Assembly: GCF_003346815.1 (NCBI RefSeq)
Contig: NZ_CP031217.1
Coordinates: forward strand, 2,480,001 to 2,544,000
Length of the DNA stretch: 64,000 bases
Reading direction: 5' to 3'
From: Halarcobacter bivalviorum
GTDB lineage: Bacteria > Campylobacterota > Campylobacteria > Campylobacterales > Arcobacteraceae
Below are positions 55,798-64,000 of this stretch, piece after piece. A model generated the notes under the pieces. That model searched no databases, was not told the origin of the DNA, and worked only from the letters and a program-made list of their open reading frames with translations. Numbering within the stretch: position 1 is the stretch's first letter; the number at the start of each line of letters is the position of its first letter. Position numbers and translations under genes: made by a program.

Positions 55798-57471
55798 CTA
55801 AGCTTTTTTTGATACTTTTACAATAAAGATTGCTCCTTGTTCACTATTTTTAACATTTATAAACCCATGCATATTTCTTTCAATAATATTTTTAGCCATA
55901 TAAAGACCTATTCCTGTACCTTGAGTTTTATGTCTTGTAGTAAAATAAGGGTCAAAAATTTTATCTATAATATTCTCTTTTACTCCCCCTGCATTATCTT
56001 CTACTTTTACAAGAGCATAATGTTCTCCTGCTTTTATCTCTATATTTATTTGAGGATTTTTAGTTTTCCTCTCTAAGATAATATCTTTTGCATTACTAAT
56101 CAAATTTAAAATAACTTGTGAAAACTCATTTTTATAACCTAAGACCTCACTATCTTCTTTTACATCAAAACTTAAATCTATTCCATGATATTTTAAAGAA
56201 GACTCCACAATAAAATAAGCTTCTCTACAAGCTTTTTCTATAGAAAACAACTCCTTTTCTCCTTGTGGTTTAAAGAAGTTTTGAAAGTCATCTATTGTTT
56301 GAGACATATAAGAAGTTAATTTATTAGCCTCTTTTATTTTTGTATCTAAATACTCTTTTGTAAACTTTTCAAAATCATAAGTTACTTTCATATTCATGTG
56401 TATTGCTGAAATCTGTGCTAATGGTTGTCGCCATTGATGGGCAATATTTCCTATCATCTCTCCCATTGCGGCTAATTTACTTTGTTGAATAAGTATTTGC
56501 TCTTGTTGTAATCTTTGATTAATCTCTTTTTGAATCTTCTCTTCTAAGTTTCCAATCATATTATTAATCATATTTTTAAGTTCATTTAATGAAACATTAT
56601 TTGTATTTTGAGTAAGTCTTGTCCCTAAATTTCCACTCTCAATATTTTCTAGAACTCTTGTGGCATTTTTAATTAAAGCCTCATTTTGTTCTACATTTAT
56701 TCTAATATAAGCCACATTTTTATTAATAATTGCAGCCATTTGCCTAAATTCATCTCGTCCATCTATCTCTATTTTAGAGACTTTTGTTGTTTTGTCATTT
56801 AAATATTTAAAGAAATCATTTAAACCATTTTGAACTTTATAAATTGAAGTTAAAATATTATTTGATACAAACCAACCAATCACAACTGCAAAACAAAGAA
56901 TTAAAGCAATACTTATAAAGACTTCTAGTTTTATCTCTTTTGATTTTTTTACTGCTTCACTATAAGCTACAGTAGCATTATTTAAAGATTGTTTTTGTAA
57001 AAAGAAAAGTCTCTCTACCAAAATATCAAATTGTTTTTTACTTACCGTTGTTACATTTATATAAGCTCCCTCTTCAAACTCCTCTTCTAAATATTTTTTT
57101 GTTTGAAAAATATGCTCTTTATAACTTTGCCACATTTCAAAAAGCATAGGACTATAAACTTTTACATTTTCAAAATCTATATCTAACTTCTCTATAATCT
57201 TATTTAAATCTTTTTCAATCTCTTTTCTAATCTCTTTATTTGGAGCCATAACTAAAGATTGATTTAGTTGTCTTAAACTATATAAAGGAGTAATAATTTT
57301 ATTTTGTAAAGATAAAATTGCTTGAGACTTACTATGGACTACTTTTAAAGTTTCAATATTATCCTCACTAATATTTACAGCCTTATAGGCTAAAATTGCG
57401 ATTGAAATACAAAGAATACTAAATAGTATTCCTAACTTTGATTTGATATTCATATTTTTTATTAAGTTCAT
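55798..57471 (-). CDS. Membrane sensor histidine kinase of the torA locus
   Basis: The 557-residue kinase has two membrane helices (about 12-33 and 178-203) bracketing a helical periplasmic region of about 145 residues. A HAMP-like linker, a coiled coil, the H-box IAHQWRQPL (His about 345) and an ATPase domain (ILNLISNAKD, GTGIGLYMAK) follow. There is no PAS domain. It is the last gene of torA-cytochrome-regulator-binding protein-kinase and starts 5 bp after the binding protein. By position it should sense TMAO/DMSO or their binding protein. Confidence 0.9.
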   Translation of the reverse strand: MNLIKNMNIKSKLGILFSILCISIAILAYKAVNISEDNIETLKVVHSKSQAILSLQNKIITPLYSLRQLNQSLVMAPNKEIRKEIEKDLNKIIEKLDIDFENVKVYSPMLFEMWQSYKEHIFQTKKYLEEEFEEGAYINVTTVSKKQFDILVERLFFLQKQSLNNATVAYSEAVKKSKEIKLEVFISIALILCFAVVIGWFVSNNILTSIYKVQNGLNDFFKYLNDKTTKVSKIEIDGRDEFRQMAAIINKNVAYIRINVEQNEALIKNATRVLENIESGNLGTRLTQNTNNVSLNELKNMINNMIGNLEEKIQKEINQRLQQEQILIQQSKLAAMGEMIGNIAHQWRQPLAQISAIHMNMKVTYDFEKFTKEYLDTKIKEANKLTSYMSQTIDDFQNFFKPQGEKELFSIEKACREAYFIVESSLKYHGIDLSFDVKEDSEVLGYKNEFSQVILNLISNAKDIILERKTKNPQINIEIKAGEHYALVKVEDNAGGVKENIIDKIFDPYFTTRHKTQGTGIGLYMAKNIIERNMHGFINVKNSEQGAIFIVKVSKKA

Positions 57472-57476
57472 GATAG

Positions 57477-59126
57477 CTACTTTATTCTTTCTGGTTTAAC
57501 TGCTTCTTGAAGCTCTTTTTTATACTCTTTTTTTCCTCTTACCGACCAGTGGTCTTTACTTAATTCTATCTCCCATAAAGGAATTATTCCACCTTCATAA
57601 GGCTTATATATTAGCTCTTTATTTACTGCAATAACTTTATTTAAAGAGGGTACTCTTAAAGTATATGCCTTTTGTCTTGCTCTATGTAAAATATTTTTAA
57701 CAAGTTCTTTATATTCCAAAGTTCCTGTTTTAGTAAGAAAATAGTTTTCTATATAAGCTTTCATTGTGTCATCTTTAGGAATAGTTGACCAGGCACTTCC
57801 TATTTCATAAATAAAAAATACAGTCCAAGGATTTTGATAATACCAGTCATCATCTCCCCAAATTAAAAGGTCCCACTCTTTTGTATTTTTATTTGAACTT
57901 GTTGTTAGAAGTTGTTTATAAATATCTTTCTCACTATTTGTTACAGCATATTCAAAACTTACTCCATATTTTTTTAACTGAAACTCTATTCCTTTAAATA
58001 AAAACATAAATCTATCTTGAGTAAAGACTTTTAATTTCAGCCCATTTAATAAACTATGTAACTTCTCTTCTGTAAGTTTTTTCTCTTTTATTTCATACTC
58101 TTTTGCTACTTCTTCAACTACTTTATAGTTTATTGAAGTAGTAAAAGGAGAAACTCGTCCCTCTTTTTTATATACAAAATTTAAAAGCCTCTCTTGGTCA
58201 AGAGCTTGATTTAAAGCTACTCTTACCTCTTCATTAAGAAGCTTTTTGTTCCCATTTATTAAATTAAAAAATATTACAAAGTTATCTGTTGATTTAGAGA
58301 TAATAAGTTTTGAGTATTTTGATAAAATTACTTCAAATTTCTTATTAAAAGGAATAGGCATTAAATCTAACTTTCCTTCATATTTAGTAATATCATCTAT
58401 TGCTTTATTTATATCCAACTGCGTATAAACAGTAATTCGTTTTATTTTAGGAAACTCTTTATTCCAATAGTAAGGATTTGCTTCTAACTCAATTTTATTT
58501 GTTTGTTCACTTCCTATTGCATAACCACTTTTAATAATATAAGGTCCCATTCCAAACTCACCAGGCACTTTATTAGCAGTCCCTGTTTCAGCACCTACTG
58601 GTTTATACTTTTGGATATACTCTTTTGTATAAAAATATACTCTTGCAAGGTCAGTTAAAAACATCTCATATTTTTGTTTTAAAATGATTTTAACTCTTCT
58701 TTCATCAAGTTTTTTAACTTCAAAATCTATCTTGTTAATATTTGTATACAAAAAAGGATATTTTCTAAAATAGTTTAGATTGTATATCACATCATCAATA
58801 GTAAAAGCTTCCCCATTTTGAAATCTTAGATTATCTCTTAGAGTAAAAATATAAGTATAATCATCTACTCTTTTATGAGATTCTGCTAAGTCATAAACCC
58901 AACCTTTTTCATTATCATATGAACGAATAAGTCCTGCATTTGTAGCTTTTGCAATATATGAATAAGGGATTGAAGGAAGAAAAATATTTATATGAGAATT
59001 TGGGTCTAATCTTTGGGCTTTATTTAATGAACTCCTATCCTCTCTAAATTCTAATTTTTTGATAAGATGAGAAGAAGAGAATAATGAAGAGAAAAGTAAA
59101 GATATTAAAATTAGAATTTTAAACAA
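57477..59126 (-). CDS. Periplasmic oligopeptide-type solute-binding protein (SBP_bac_5) of the torA locus
   Basis: The 549-residue protein has a signal peptide (MFKILILISLLFSSLFSS) and the SBP_bac_5 layout: YTFTLRDNLRFQNGEAFTID, VRVALNQALDQERLLNFVY and NPWTVFFIYE. Such proteins usually feed ABC peptide importers, but no permease or ATPase gene is nearby. It overlaps the response-regulator stop by 8 bp and precedes the kinase by 5 bp, so a role as extracellular sensor partner, analogous to TorT in E. coli, is attractive. The TTG start at 59126 (AGGA upstream) is the best available. Confidence 0.85.
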   Translation of the reverse strand: MFKILILISLLFSSLFSSSHLIKKLEFREDRSSLNKAQRLDPNSHINIFLPSIPYSYIAKATNAGLIRSYDNEKGWVYDLAESHKRVDDYTYIFTLRDNLRFQNGEAFTIDDVIYNLNYFRKYPFLYTNINKIDFEVKKLDERRVKIILKQKYEMFLTDLARVYFYTKEYIQKYKPVGAETGTANKVPGEFGMGPYIIKSGYAIGSEQTNKIELEANPYYWNKEFPKIKRITVYTQLDINKAIDDITKYEGKLDLMPIPFNKKFEVILSKYSKLIISKSTDNFVIFFNLINGNKKLLNEEVRVALNQALDQERLLNFVYKKEGRVSPFTTSINYKVVEEVAKEYEIKEKKLTEEKLHSLLNGLKLKVFTQDRFMFLFKGIEFQLKKYGVSFEYAVTNSEKDIYKQLLTTSSNKNTKEWDLLIWGDDDWYYQNPWTVFFIYEIGSAWSTIPKDDTMKAYIENYFLTKTGTLEYKELVKNILHRARQKAYTLRVPSLNKVIAVNKELIYKPYEGGIIPLWEIELSKDHWSVRGKKEYKKELQEAVKPERIK

Positions 59127-59805
59127 AACGGTATCCTGTTCCTGATAGATTAAAGATTATATCCGTAGGAAGTTTTTTTCTTAGATTTCGAACTAATGAG
59201 CGTAAAGCACTATCTGTCATAATATCATCACCCCAAACTTTATCTTGAAGCTCTTCATATGTAGTTATTCGATTTTGGTTAGAGATAAGAACTTCAAAGA
59301 AGTTCATCTCTTTTTTGTTTAGAATAATAACCTCATCTTTATATCGTAGCTCTTTTTTATCATAATCATAACTATAATCTTCATCCACTTTTAGAAAAAC
59401 TTTTTTATTTAGAACAAGAAGAGAAACACATTTTTCTAAAACTTCAAATAAAGCCTCTAGCTCAACTGGTTTTATGATATATTTTTCCATATGAAGTTCA
59501 ACAGCTTCAAGTAAATATTTTTTATCTGTATGGGCTGTAATCATTACTATTGGAATAGTTCTATTTGTTTGGCGTACTTTTTTTACAAACTCTATTCCAT
59601 TTAAAATAGGCATATGAATATCGCTTAAGATAATATCTGGTTTCTCTTTTTCATAAAGCTCTAAAGCCTCTTGCCCATTTGAAGCTTGAAAAACCTCTTT
59701 TACATAATAACTTAAACTATCAGCGATATTCTCTCTTATACCTACCTCATCTTCAGCATAAAGGATTTTTAAACCTTTTAACTTATCTAAAAACTCCTTT
59801 TGCAT
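59119..59805 (-). CDS. Response regulator of the torA locus, OmpR/PhoB type
   Basis: The 228-residue protein has a receiver (ILYAEDEVGIRENIADS, phospho-acceptor Asp62 in LSDIHMPILNG, MITAH, YIIKPVE) and a winged helix (VWGDDIMTDSALRSLVRNLR ... LSGTGYRFV). It likely controls torA. AAGGAG lies six bases before the ATG and an extended -10 lies upstream, so it may also be transcribed independently of torA. Confidence 0.92.
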   Translation of the reverse strand: MQKEFLDKLKGLKILYAEDEVGIRENIADSLSYYVKEVFQASNGQEALELYEKEKPDIILSDIHMPILNGIEFVKKVRQTNRTIPIVMITAHTDKKYLLEAVELHMEKYIIKPVELEALFEVLEKCVSLLVLNKKVFLKVDEDYSYDYDKKELRYKDEVIILNKKEMNFFEVLISNQNRITTYEELQDKVWGDDIMTDSALRSLVRNLRKKLPTDIIFNLSGTGYRFV

Positions 59806-59825
59806 GAAGACTCCTTTTTTCTTTA

Positions 59826-59834
59826 ATTATAACA
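59826..59834 (-). promoter_or_regulatory. Extended -10 promoter before the torA-locus regulator
   Basis: Minus-strand TG-T-TATAAT in the 33-bp gap after the cytochrome gene, about 20 bp before the regulator start. It would allow basal expression of the sensory genes. Confidence 0.55.
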
Positions 59835-59838
59835 AAAC

Positions 59839-60396
59839 TTAGTGTTTTGTTTTTATAAAGCCATCTGAAGAGTTAGCTTTTAAATATCTAAGTAGATATG
59901 AAGCCTCTTCCTCATCAAGTTTTGCAAATCCTTTCATTGTTCCAAAGATTGCCTCCCACTCCATCATAGAGTGATGATTTACTTCTGGTCCTGCATGACA
60001 TTGAGTACACATTTCAAAATAGAACTCTTCATGCTCTCCCCAAACATCTACTGGATCGTTTGAAGTTAACTCTTTTGCTAATGTACCCACTAACTCAAAT
60101 TCATTAGCACTAAGTTTATTAACTTTAAATCCCTTATCTAGTTTTGCCATTAAAAGCTCTTTTGTTTTAGAAGAATAAAGTTCATCATTAAACATAAAAC
60201 CTTTAATTGAAACCTTTACTTCTTTTCCCATCTCTTCTATAATAGTTACGGGAACACCTACAAAAACTTTTGCTGTTTTTCCATTTTCATCTTTTAAAAC
60301 TGAATCTTGATAGATAAAGTTTTGCTCCGCATTTACTTGGAAAAAACTTCCAAGTAAAGCTAATAGTACTATTGTATTTCTTATAATTGTTTTCAT
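59839..60396 (-). CDS. Monoheme c-type cytochrome, TorC C-terminal-like
   Basis: The 185-residue periplasmic protein has a signal peptide (MKTIIRNTIVLLALLGSFFQ), a beta-rich segment (KVFVGVPVTIIEEMGKEV) and one heme site CTQCH at 130-134, with a candidate Met ligand near 154. It resembles only the C-terminal domain of TorC, without the membrane pentaheme part, as in C. jejuni Cj0265. It probably passes electrons to TorA, with which it is adjacent (1 bp gap). Confidence 0.87.
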   Translation of the reverse strand: MKTIIRNTIVLLALLGSFFQVNAEQNFIYQDSVLKDENGKTAKVFVGVPVTIIEEMGKEVKVSIKGFMFNDELYSSKTKELLMAKLDKGFKVNKLSANEFELVGTLAKELTSNDPVDVWGEHEEFYFEMCTQCHAGPEVNHHSMMEWEAIFGTMKGFAKLDEEEASYLLRYLKANSSDGFIKTKH

Positions 60397-60397
60397 C

Positions 60398-62836
60398 TTA
60401 AGCTCCTATAATTTTTGGTGGATTGTAAGCTACATTTGGAGTTACAGTCCCTGCTTTTCTTATACTTACAAGTACAGTATTTGCTGTAGTTGCTTGTGCC
60501 ATTTGTGATGTTGGTCTTGAAGATGTTAAAACATTTACTTGACCAGAATTACATCTTACTTTTCTTTGGTCATTTCCTCCAAAGAATGAATCGCCAGCAT
60601 TGGCATCTTCAGGAGAGTACCAAGCACCCTCTTCAATAGCTACAACACCATCTCTAATTGTATTTGTCACAACAACACCAGCAAGTAAACTTCCTCTATC
60701 ATTGTAAACTTCTACAATCTCACCATCTCTTACTCCAAATTTTTTCGCATCATTTGGAGAGATTCTAATAGGTTCTCTACCTTGTACTTTATGTACATTT
60801 TGCACCCAAGTATTATCTAACTGTGAGTGAATTCTATATGTTGGGTGAGGAGAGACTAAATGTAGTGGATATTTTTTCACTAACTCTTTATTTCCTAACC
60901 ACTCTGCTGGTTCAAACCACATTACATGACCTTTAAAATCATCATATCCATAAGAAGCAAACTTATCTGAGAAGATTTGAATTTTTCCAGTCTCTGTTTT
61001 AAGTGCATTATTTACAGGGTCTTTTCTAAAAGCCTCATGTCTAACAAATTTTCTTGCACTATCAGGAATATCATATTTAATAACTCCCATCTCCCAGAAT
61101 TTATCAAAAGTAATTCCCATCTCTCTATTTGCAGAAGATCTTTTATATAATCTTTCTAACCACTCTTTTACAGTTCTACCTCTTGAAAATCTTCTTCCTT
61201 TACCAAATTTATCAGCAAGTAAAGTAAAGATTTCATAATCATCTTTTGATTCATATCTTGGCTCTACAATCTTTTTCATTGCATAGATTCTATCTGCTGA
61301 ATAAGACATAGCCCCTGCAATATCATCTCTTTCCATAGTTGTTGTTGCCGGTAAAACAATATCAGCCATTTTTGCTGTTGGTGTCCACCAAGGCTCTACT
61401 ACAACTACTGTATCAAGCTTTCTCATCGCTTCAATTAATTCATTTACATCTGGTTGGTGACCAATTGGTGAACCACCTGCACTTAACATAAACTCTACTT
61501 TTGGATATTTGATAACTTTACCTTTGTAAGTTACAGTCTCACCTGGTTTATTAATTAAGTCACTCATTCTTGAAGCAGGAATAGCAATTTTTACTTTATC
61601 TCCTCCACCTTGACTCATACCACCAACAGTATTTTTACCAGAGTTTGCATCTCCTCCACCCTCATAATGCATAGAGAAACCAAAACCACCACCTGGAAGT
61701 CCAATTTGTCCAAGCATTGAAGCTAAAGTAATAATAGACCAGTCAACTTGCTCTCCATGGTGTGCTCTTTGCATCGCCCAGTTTCCAGCTATAAATGTTC
61801 TTTTTGAAACCATAATATCAGCTAACTGTTTGATAGTTTCTGCCGGGATTTCTGTTAAGTTCTCTGCCCATTCAGGTGTTTTTTCAATACCATCTTCTTT
61901 ACCTAAAAGGTATGGTAAGAATTTATCAAAACCATAAGTATATGTTTCAATAAATTTTTTATCATATTTACCACTTTTATATAAGTAGTTCATCATTCCT
62001 AACATTAAAGCAACATCACTTCCTGGTCTAATTTTAATCCACTCAGCTTTGAACTCTTGTGCAGACATTGTATAGATTGGGTCAATTGAGATTACTTTAA
62101 TCCCTGCTTTTTTATACTCTTCATAAGCATCAAAACATCTATGGTTATGTACAGAATACCCTGCTCTATTTGTTTTATATAAATCTGCTCCCCATAAAAC
62201 CATTACTTCTGTATTCTCAATAATTTGTTCATGTGCAGTTTGAATAGAGTAAACCTCCATATCTCCAACAATAGATGGATTTACTTGTCCCGCTGCACCA
62301 TTTGAATACTCACCTGATGTTCTAACAGCTCCACCTATTTGGTTAAAAAATCTTCCAGCTAGTGCATTTGGTTTAAAAGCACCTGGATGTGCCCATCCAC
62401 CATAAGAAGCATTATAAAGTGCTTCATTTCCACCTTTTTCTTGTGCTTTTTTAATTGCTTTTGCAACTAAATCAATAGCTGTATCCCAAGAAACTCTTAC
62501 AAACTCTTCTTTCCCTCTTAAATCACCTCTTCCTTTTCCTTCAAGGTAACTTTTTCTAACTACTGGATATTTAACCCTTGAGTCTGAACTATTTCTATCT
62601 GCTAAAGCTTTTACCATAACAGTTGGATTTGCATCTGAATCTAATTGTGAAGTAATATCAACAATTTTATTGTCCCTTACATGAGCATAAAAAGCTCCAA
62701 AGTGAGAAGCACTTGGAATTTTTTTAGTTCTACTTGCAAACTCTTTTGCAACAGCTCCACTTAATGTTCCACTTCCTGCTAATGCAGCTGAAGCTACTGC
62801 CCCTGCTTTTAAAAAGTCTCTTCTTGAATTGTTCAT
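60398..62836 (-). CDS. torA: Periplasmic molybdopterin TMAO/DMSO reductase, TorA type
   Basis: The 812-residue protein has a twin-arginine signal (SRRDFLKAG) and a DMSO-reductase-family core (VSWDTAIDLVAKAI, YGGWAHPG, GEYSNGAAG with predicted Mo-ligand Ser178, LWGADLYKT). The C-terminal guanine-dinucleotide-binding domain has RIHSQLDNTW and IEEGAWYSP. No N-terminal Fe-S cysteines occur, as in TorA/BisC. It reduces TMAO and similar N- or S-oxides as a terminal oxidase. An in-frame TTG at 62842 is open, but the ATG at 62836 has AAGGA six bases upstream. Confidence 0.92.
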   Translation of the reverse strand: MNNSRRDFLKAGAVASAALAGSGTLSGAVAKEFASRTKKIPSASHFGAFYAHVRDNKIVDITSQLDSDANPTVMVKALADRNSSDSRVKYPVVRKSYLEGKGRGDLRGKEEFVRVSWDTAIDLVAKAIKKAQEKGGNEALYNASYGGWAHPGAFKPNALAGRFFNQIGGAVRTSGEYSNGAAGQVNPSIVGDMEVYSIQTAHEQIIENTEVMVLWGADLYKTNRAGYSVHNHRCFDAYEEYKKAGIKVISIDPIYTMSAQEFKAEWIKIRPGSDVALMLGMMNYLYKSGKYDKKFIETYTYGFDKFLPYLLGKEDGIEKTPEWAENLTEIPAETIKQLADIMVSKRTFIAGNWAMQRAHHGEQVDWSIITLASMLGQIGLPGGGFGFSMHYEGGGDANSGKNTVGGMSQGGGDKVKIAIPASRMSDLINKPGETVTYKGKVIKYPKVEFMLSAGGSPIGHQPDVNELIEAMRKLDTVVVVEPWWTPTAKMADIVLPATTTMERDDIAGAMSYSADRIYAMKKIVEPRYESKDDYEIFTLLADKFGKGRRFSRGRTVKEWLERLYKRSSANREMGITFDKFWEMGVIKYDIPDSARKFVRHEAFRKDPVNNALKTETGKIQIFSDKFASYGYDDFKGHVMWFEPAEWLGNKELVKKYPLHLVSPHPTYRIHSQLDNTWVQNVHKVQGREPIRISPNDAKKFGVRDGEIVEVYNDRGSLLAGVVVTNTIRDGVVAIEEGAWYSPEDANAGDSFFGGNDQRKVRCNSGQVNVLTSSRPTSQMAQATTANTVLVSIRKAGTVTPNVAYNPPKIIGA

Positions 62837-62865
62837 TTTCAATCCTTTTTTTAATTTATAAAAGA

Positions 62866-62898
62866 AGTATAAGAAAAAAAAATCGAAAAAAAATCGAA
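62866..62898 (-). promoter_or_regulatory. torA promoter region with direct repeat at the -35 position
   Basis: Minus-strand TATACT (62866-62871) lies 29 bp before the torA ATG. Where a -35 box would be there is instead a direct repeat: AATCGAA on the plus strand at 62881-62887 and again at 62892-62898, 11 bp apart. Repeats about one helical turn apart at -35 are typical of OmpR-type activator sites, fitting control by the regulator of this locus. Confidence 0.45.
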
Positions 62899-63050
62899 TA
62901 TATATGTTTTTCTAAATTTATAGAATCAAACAAGCTTTTTAAAGAATTTGACATTTTAAAAATAGAGCAATATGGCTATAATTTTAAAAGAAGTGAATAG
63001 ACTTATATAAGATAATGATGTAATAAATGATTGTGCTTATGAGGTGAGAT

Positions 63051-63149
63051 ATGAAAATAGTTCACAATTTAGTAAGGATTTTAAAAACTATTTTGGCTTT
63101 CTACCTAAAGAGGCTAAACCTCTTTAAGTCTATTTTGCTGCTAAGTTAA
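63051..63149 (+). CDS. Possible 32-residue small protein
   Basis: A short reading frame MKIVHNLVRILKTILAFYLK... preceded by a strong GAGGTGAG ribosome-binding site seven bases or fewer from the ATG. The product would be basic and hydrophobic, possibly a membrane-binding helix. It overlaps the 3' end of the convergent alcohol dehydrogenase gene, so it may be chance. This lies in the otherwise gene-free 62837-63129 stretch, which also holds the torA promoter repeats. Confidence 0.2.
   Translation: MKIVHNLVRILKTILAFYLKRLNLFKSILLLS
63106..63126. terminator. Hairpin after the alcohol dehydrogenase gene
   Basis: An 8-bp perfect stem TAAAGAGG/CCTCTTTA with loop CTAAA, four bases beyond the dehydrogenase stop. 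No T run follows on the minus strand, so termination is plausible but not canonical. Confidence 0.4.
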
Positions 63150-64000
63150 GAATCTCTTCTACTTTATCAAGTGTAATATTTTGGTTTTCACCAATTGCAG
63201 TCATTCCATGTTTTTCTAAAGCACTTGTAACATTTGATACAACTTTATTATCAATTCCATAATCATTTAAATTTGTTGATACGCCAAGTGAATGGTATAA
63301 CTCTTCAATTTTTTCAATAGTCTCTTGTGCATCATTTATATTAAATACCTTTTGTCCCATTTGAAGTAGTTTCTCTTTTTTATCCTCAAACATTACTCTT
63401 AAAAGTTGTGGTTGAACTACAGCTAAACTTCTTCCATGGTCTAGTCCATAAAAGGCAGTTAATTCATGTCCTATCATATGAGTTGCCCAATCTTGTGCTA
63501 CACCCGAACCAATAAATCCATTTAAAGCTTGATTTGCTAGAAGCATTAGATTTTCTTGCCAATTATAAGTATCTCTTTTATCCCAATCTTTTGCAAGAGA
63601 AACTAAACCTTTTAAAATAGTTTCACTATATCCATCATGTAATAAAGAGTCATTTGGACAAGTGATATATTGTTCACAAGTATGAACAAAAGCATCAACT
63701 AATCCATTTGCAAGTTGTCTATCATCTAATGAACTCATTACACTTGGGTCAAGTACTGCAAACTTAGGAAAAATAAAAGGAGAAAAAAAGTATCTCTTTT
63801 CATTTGTCTCTTTTCTTGAAACTACTGTTCCACTATTTGATTCACTACCTGTTGCAGGAAGAGTTAAAACAACACCTAAAGGTAAAGCTTCTTTAGGTTG
63901 GGCACTTCCATCTAAGAAATCCCAAGCATCTCCCTCATATAAGGCTGCTGCAACTAGATATTTACAACCATCAACTACTGAACCTCCACCAACAGCTAAA
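63130..64000 (-). CDS. Iron-containing alcohol dehydrogenase, YqhD/BDH-like (5' end missing)
   Basis: The gene enters from beyond the right edge; 290 codons are visible. The first visible residues LAVGGGSVVDGCKYLVAAAL are the NAD(P)-binding motif of group III alcohol dehydrogenases. LPATGSESNSG, the His-rich metal region THMIGHELTAFYGLDHGRSL and VDAFVHTCEQY follow, as in YqhD. These enzymes reduce aldehydes, often with NADPH. The Met at 63738 is internal, since the reading frame continues upstream with clear homology. It is convergent with the torA promoter region. Confidence 0.93.
   Translation of the reverse strand, partial: LAVGGGSVVDGCKYLVAAALYEGDAWDFLDGSAQPKEALPLGVVLTLPATGSESNSGTVVSRKETNEKRYFFSPFIFPKFAVLDPSVMSSLDDRQLANGLVDAFVHTCEQYITCPNDSLLHDGYSETILKGLVSLAKDWDKRDTYNWQENLMLLANQALNGFIGSGVAQDWATHMIGHELTAFYGLDHGRSLAVVQPQLLRVMFEDKKEKLLQMGQKVFNINDAQETIEKIEELYHSLGVSTNLNDYGIDNKVVSNVTSALEKHGMTAIGENQNITLDKVEEILNLAAK

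Noticed and set aside
57477-59126. An ABC oligopeptide importer at the torA locus
   Set aside because: Only the binding protein is present; no permease or ATPase gene is adjacent on either side.
62950-62978. TTGACA followed by TATGGC/TATAAT as a plus-strand promoter
   Set aside because: TATAAT is 23 bases from TTGACA and TATGGC at 17 is a poor -10; only a doubtful small frame lies downstream.

Overview
This is an AT-rich chromosomal segment from a Campylobacterota (epsilonproteobacterial) organism, most likely of the Arcobacter group. The call rests on the order hrcA-grpE-dnaK with a short HrcA, on twin Arcobacter-type flagellins (MRINTNISS...), on histidine kinases with an HQWRQPL H-box, on a torA plus TorC-like monoheme cytochrome pair, and on a futalosine-type menaquinone gene. 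Genus and species cannot be fixed from the sequence alone. No tRNA, rRNA, CRISPR array, insertion sequence or prophage was seen.

Layout. 1-1975: heat-shock operon hrcA-grpE-dnaK (dnaK is cut by the window start), driven by a consensus promoter that sits between two CIRCE-like operators. 2065-6365: an orphan TAXI-type solute receptor facing a response regulator/histidine kinase pair. 6365-15585: a minus-strand housekeeping block (truA, an LptF/G permease, prepilin peptidase, uppS, coaBC, glmU), a 16-repeat ankyrin protein and a SUV3-like DEVQ-box helicase. 15665-18911: plus-strand m5U methyltransferase and two tandem, almost identical flagellin genes. 18961-45273: one continuous minus-strand run of 24 genes with junctions that overlap or leave gaps of under 20 bp. 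It begins with a legionaminic-acid (Leg) pathway (legB, legC, legH, legI, legG, a formyltransferase, a PIG-L deacetylase, ptmE, legF), continues through glycosyltransferases, seven methyltransferase domains, a polysaccharide-deacetylase-like protein, galE and an asparagine-synthase-like amidotransferase, and ends with the Maf motility-associated transferase next to the flagellins. 45362-49073: plus-strand recA, eno, an FtsB/DivIC-like protein and an AMIN-domain protein. 49088-55708: minus-strand antiporter, bioB, a YfcE-like phosphodiesterase, topA, murB and an mqnD-like gene. 55798-62836: a TMAO/DMSO-type respiratory operon (torA, monoheme cytochrome c) followed by response regulator, periplasmic oligopeptide-type binding protein and histidine kinase. 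63130-64000: a YqhD-like iron alcohol dehydrogenase, cut by the window end.

How it works together. The 26-kb run reads as a dedicated flagellin-glycosylation factory. A GDP-linked route makes CMP-legionaminic acid, a formyltransferase/deacetylase pair may exchange an N-acetyl for an N-formyl group, further enzymes may build and methylate additional glycan, and Maf transfers sugar to the flagellins encoded next door. Two sensory modules in the window each pair a two-component system with a periplasmic binding protein that has no transporter genes beside it. In both cases the binding protein may be a sensor partner rather than a transport component.

Start codons were re-examined by hand. Several genes appear to use TTG or GTG (grpE, the LptF/G permease, prepilin peptidase, topA, mqnD-like, 26677-27405, 35152-36948, 57477-59126), and several more obvious-looking long starts were shortened on ribosome-binding-site evidence.
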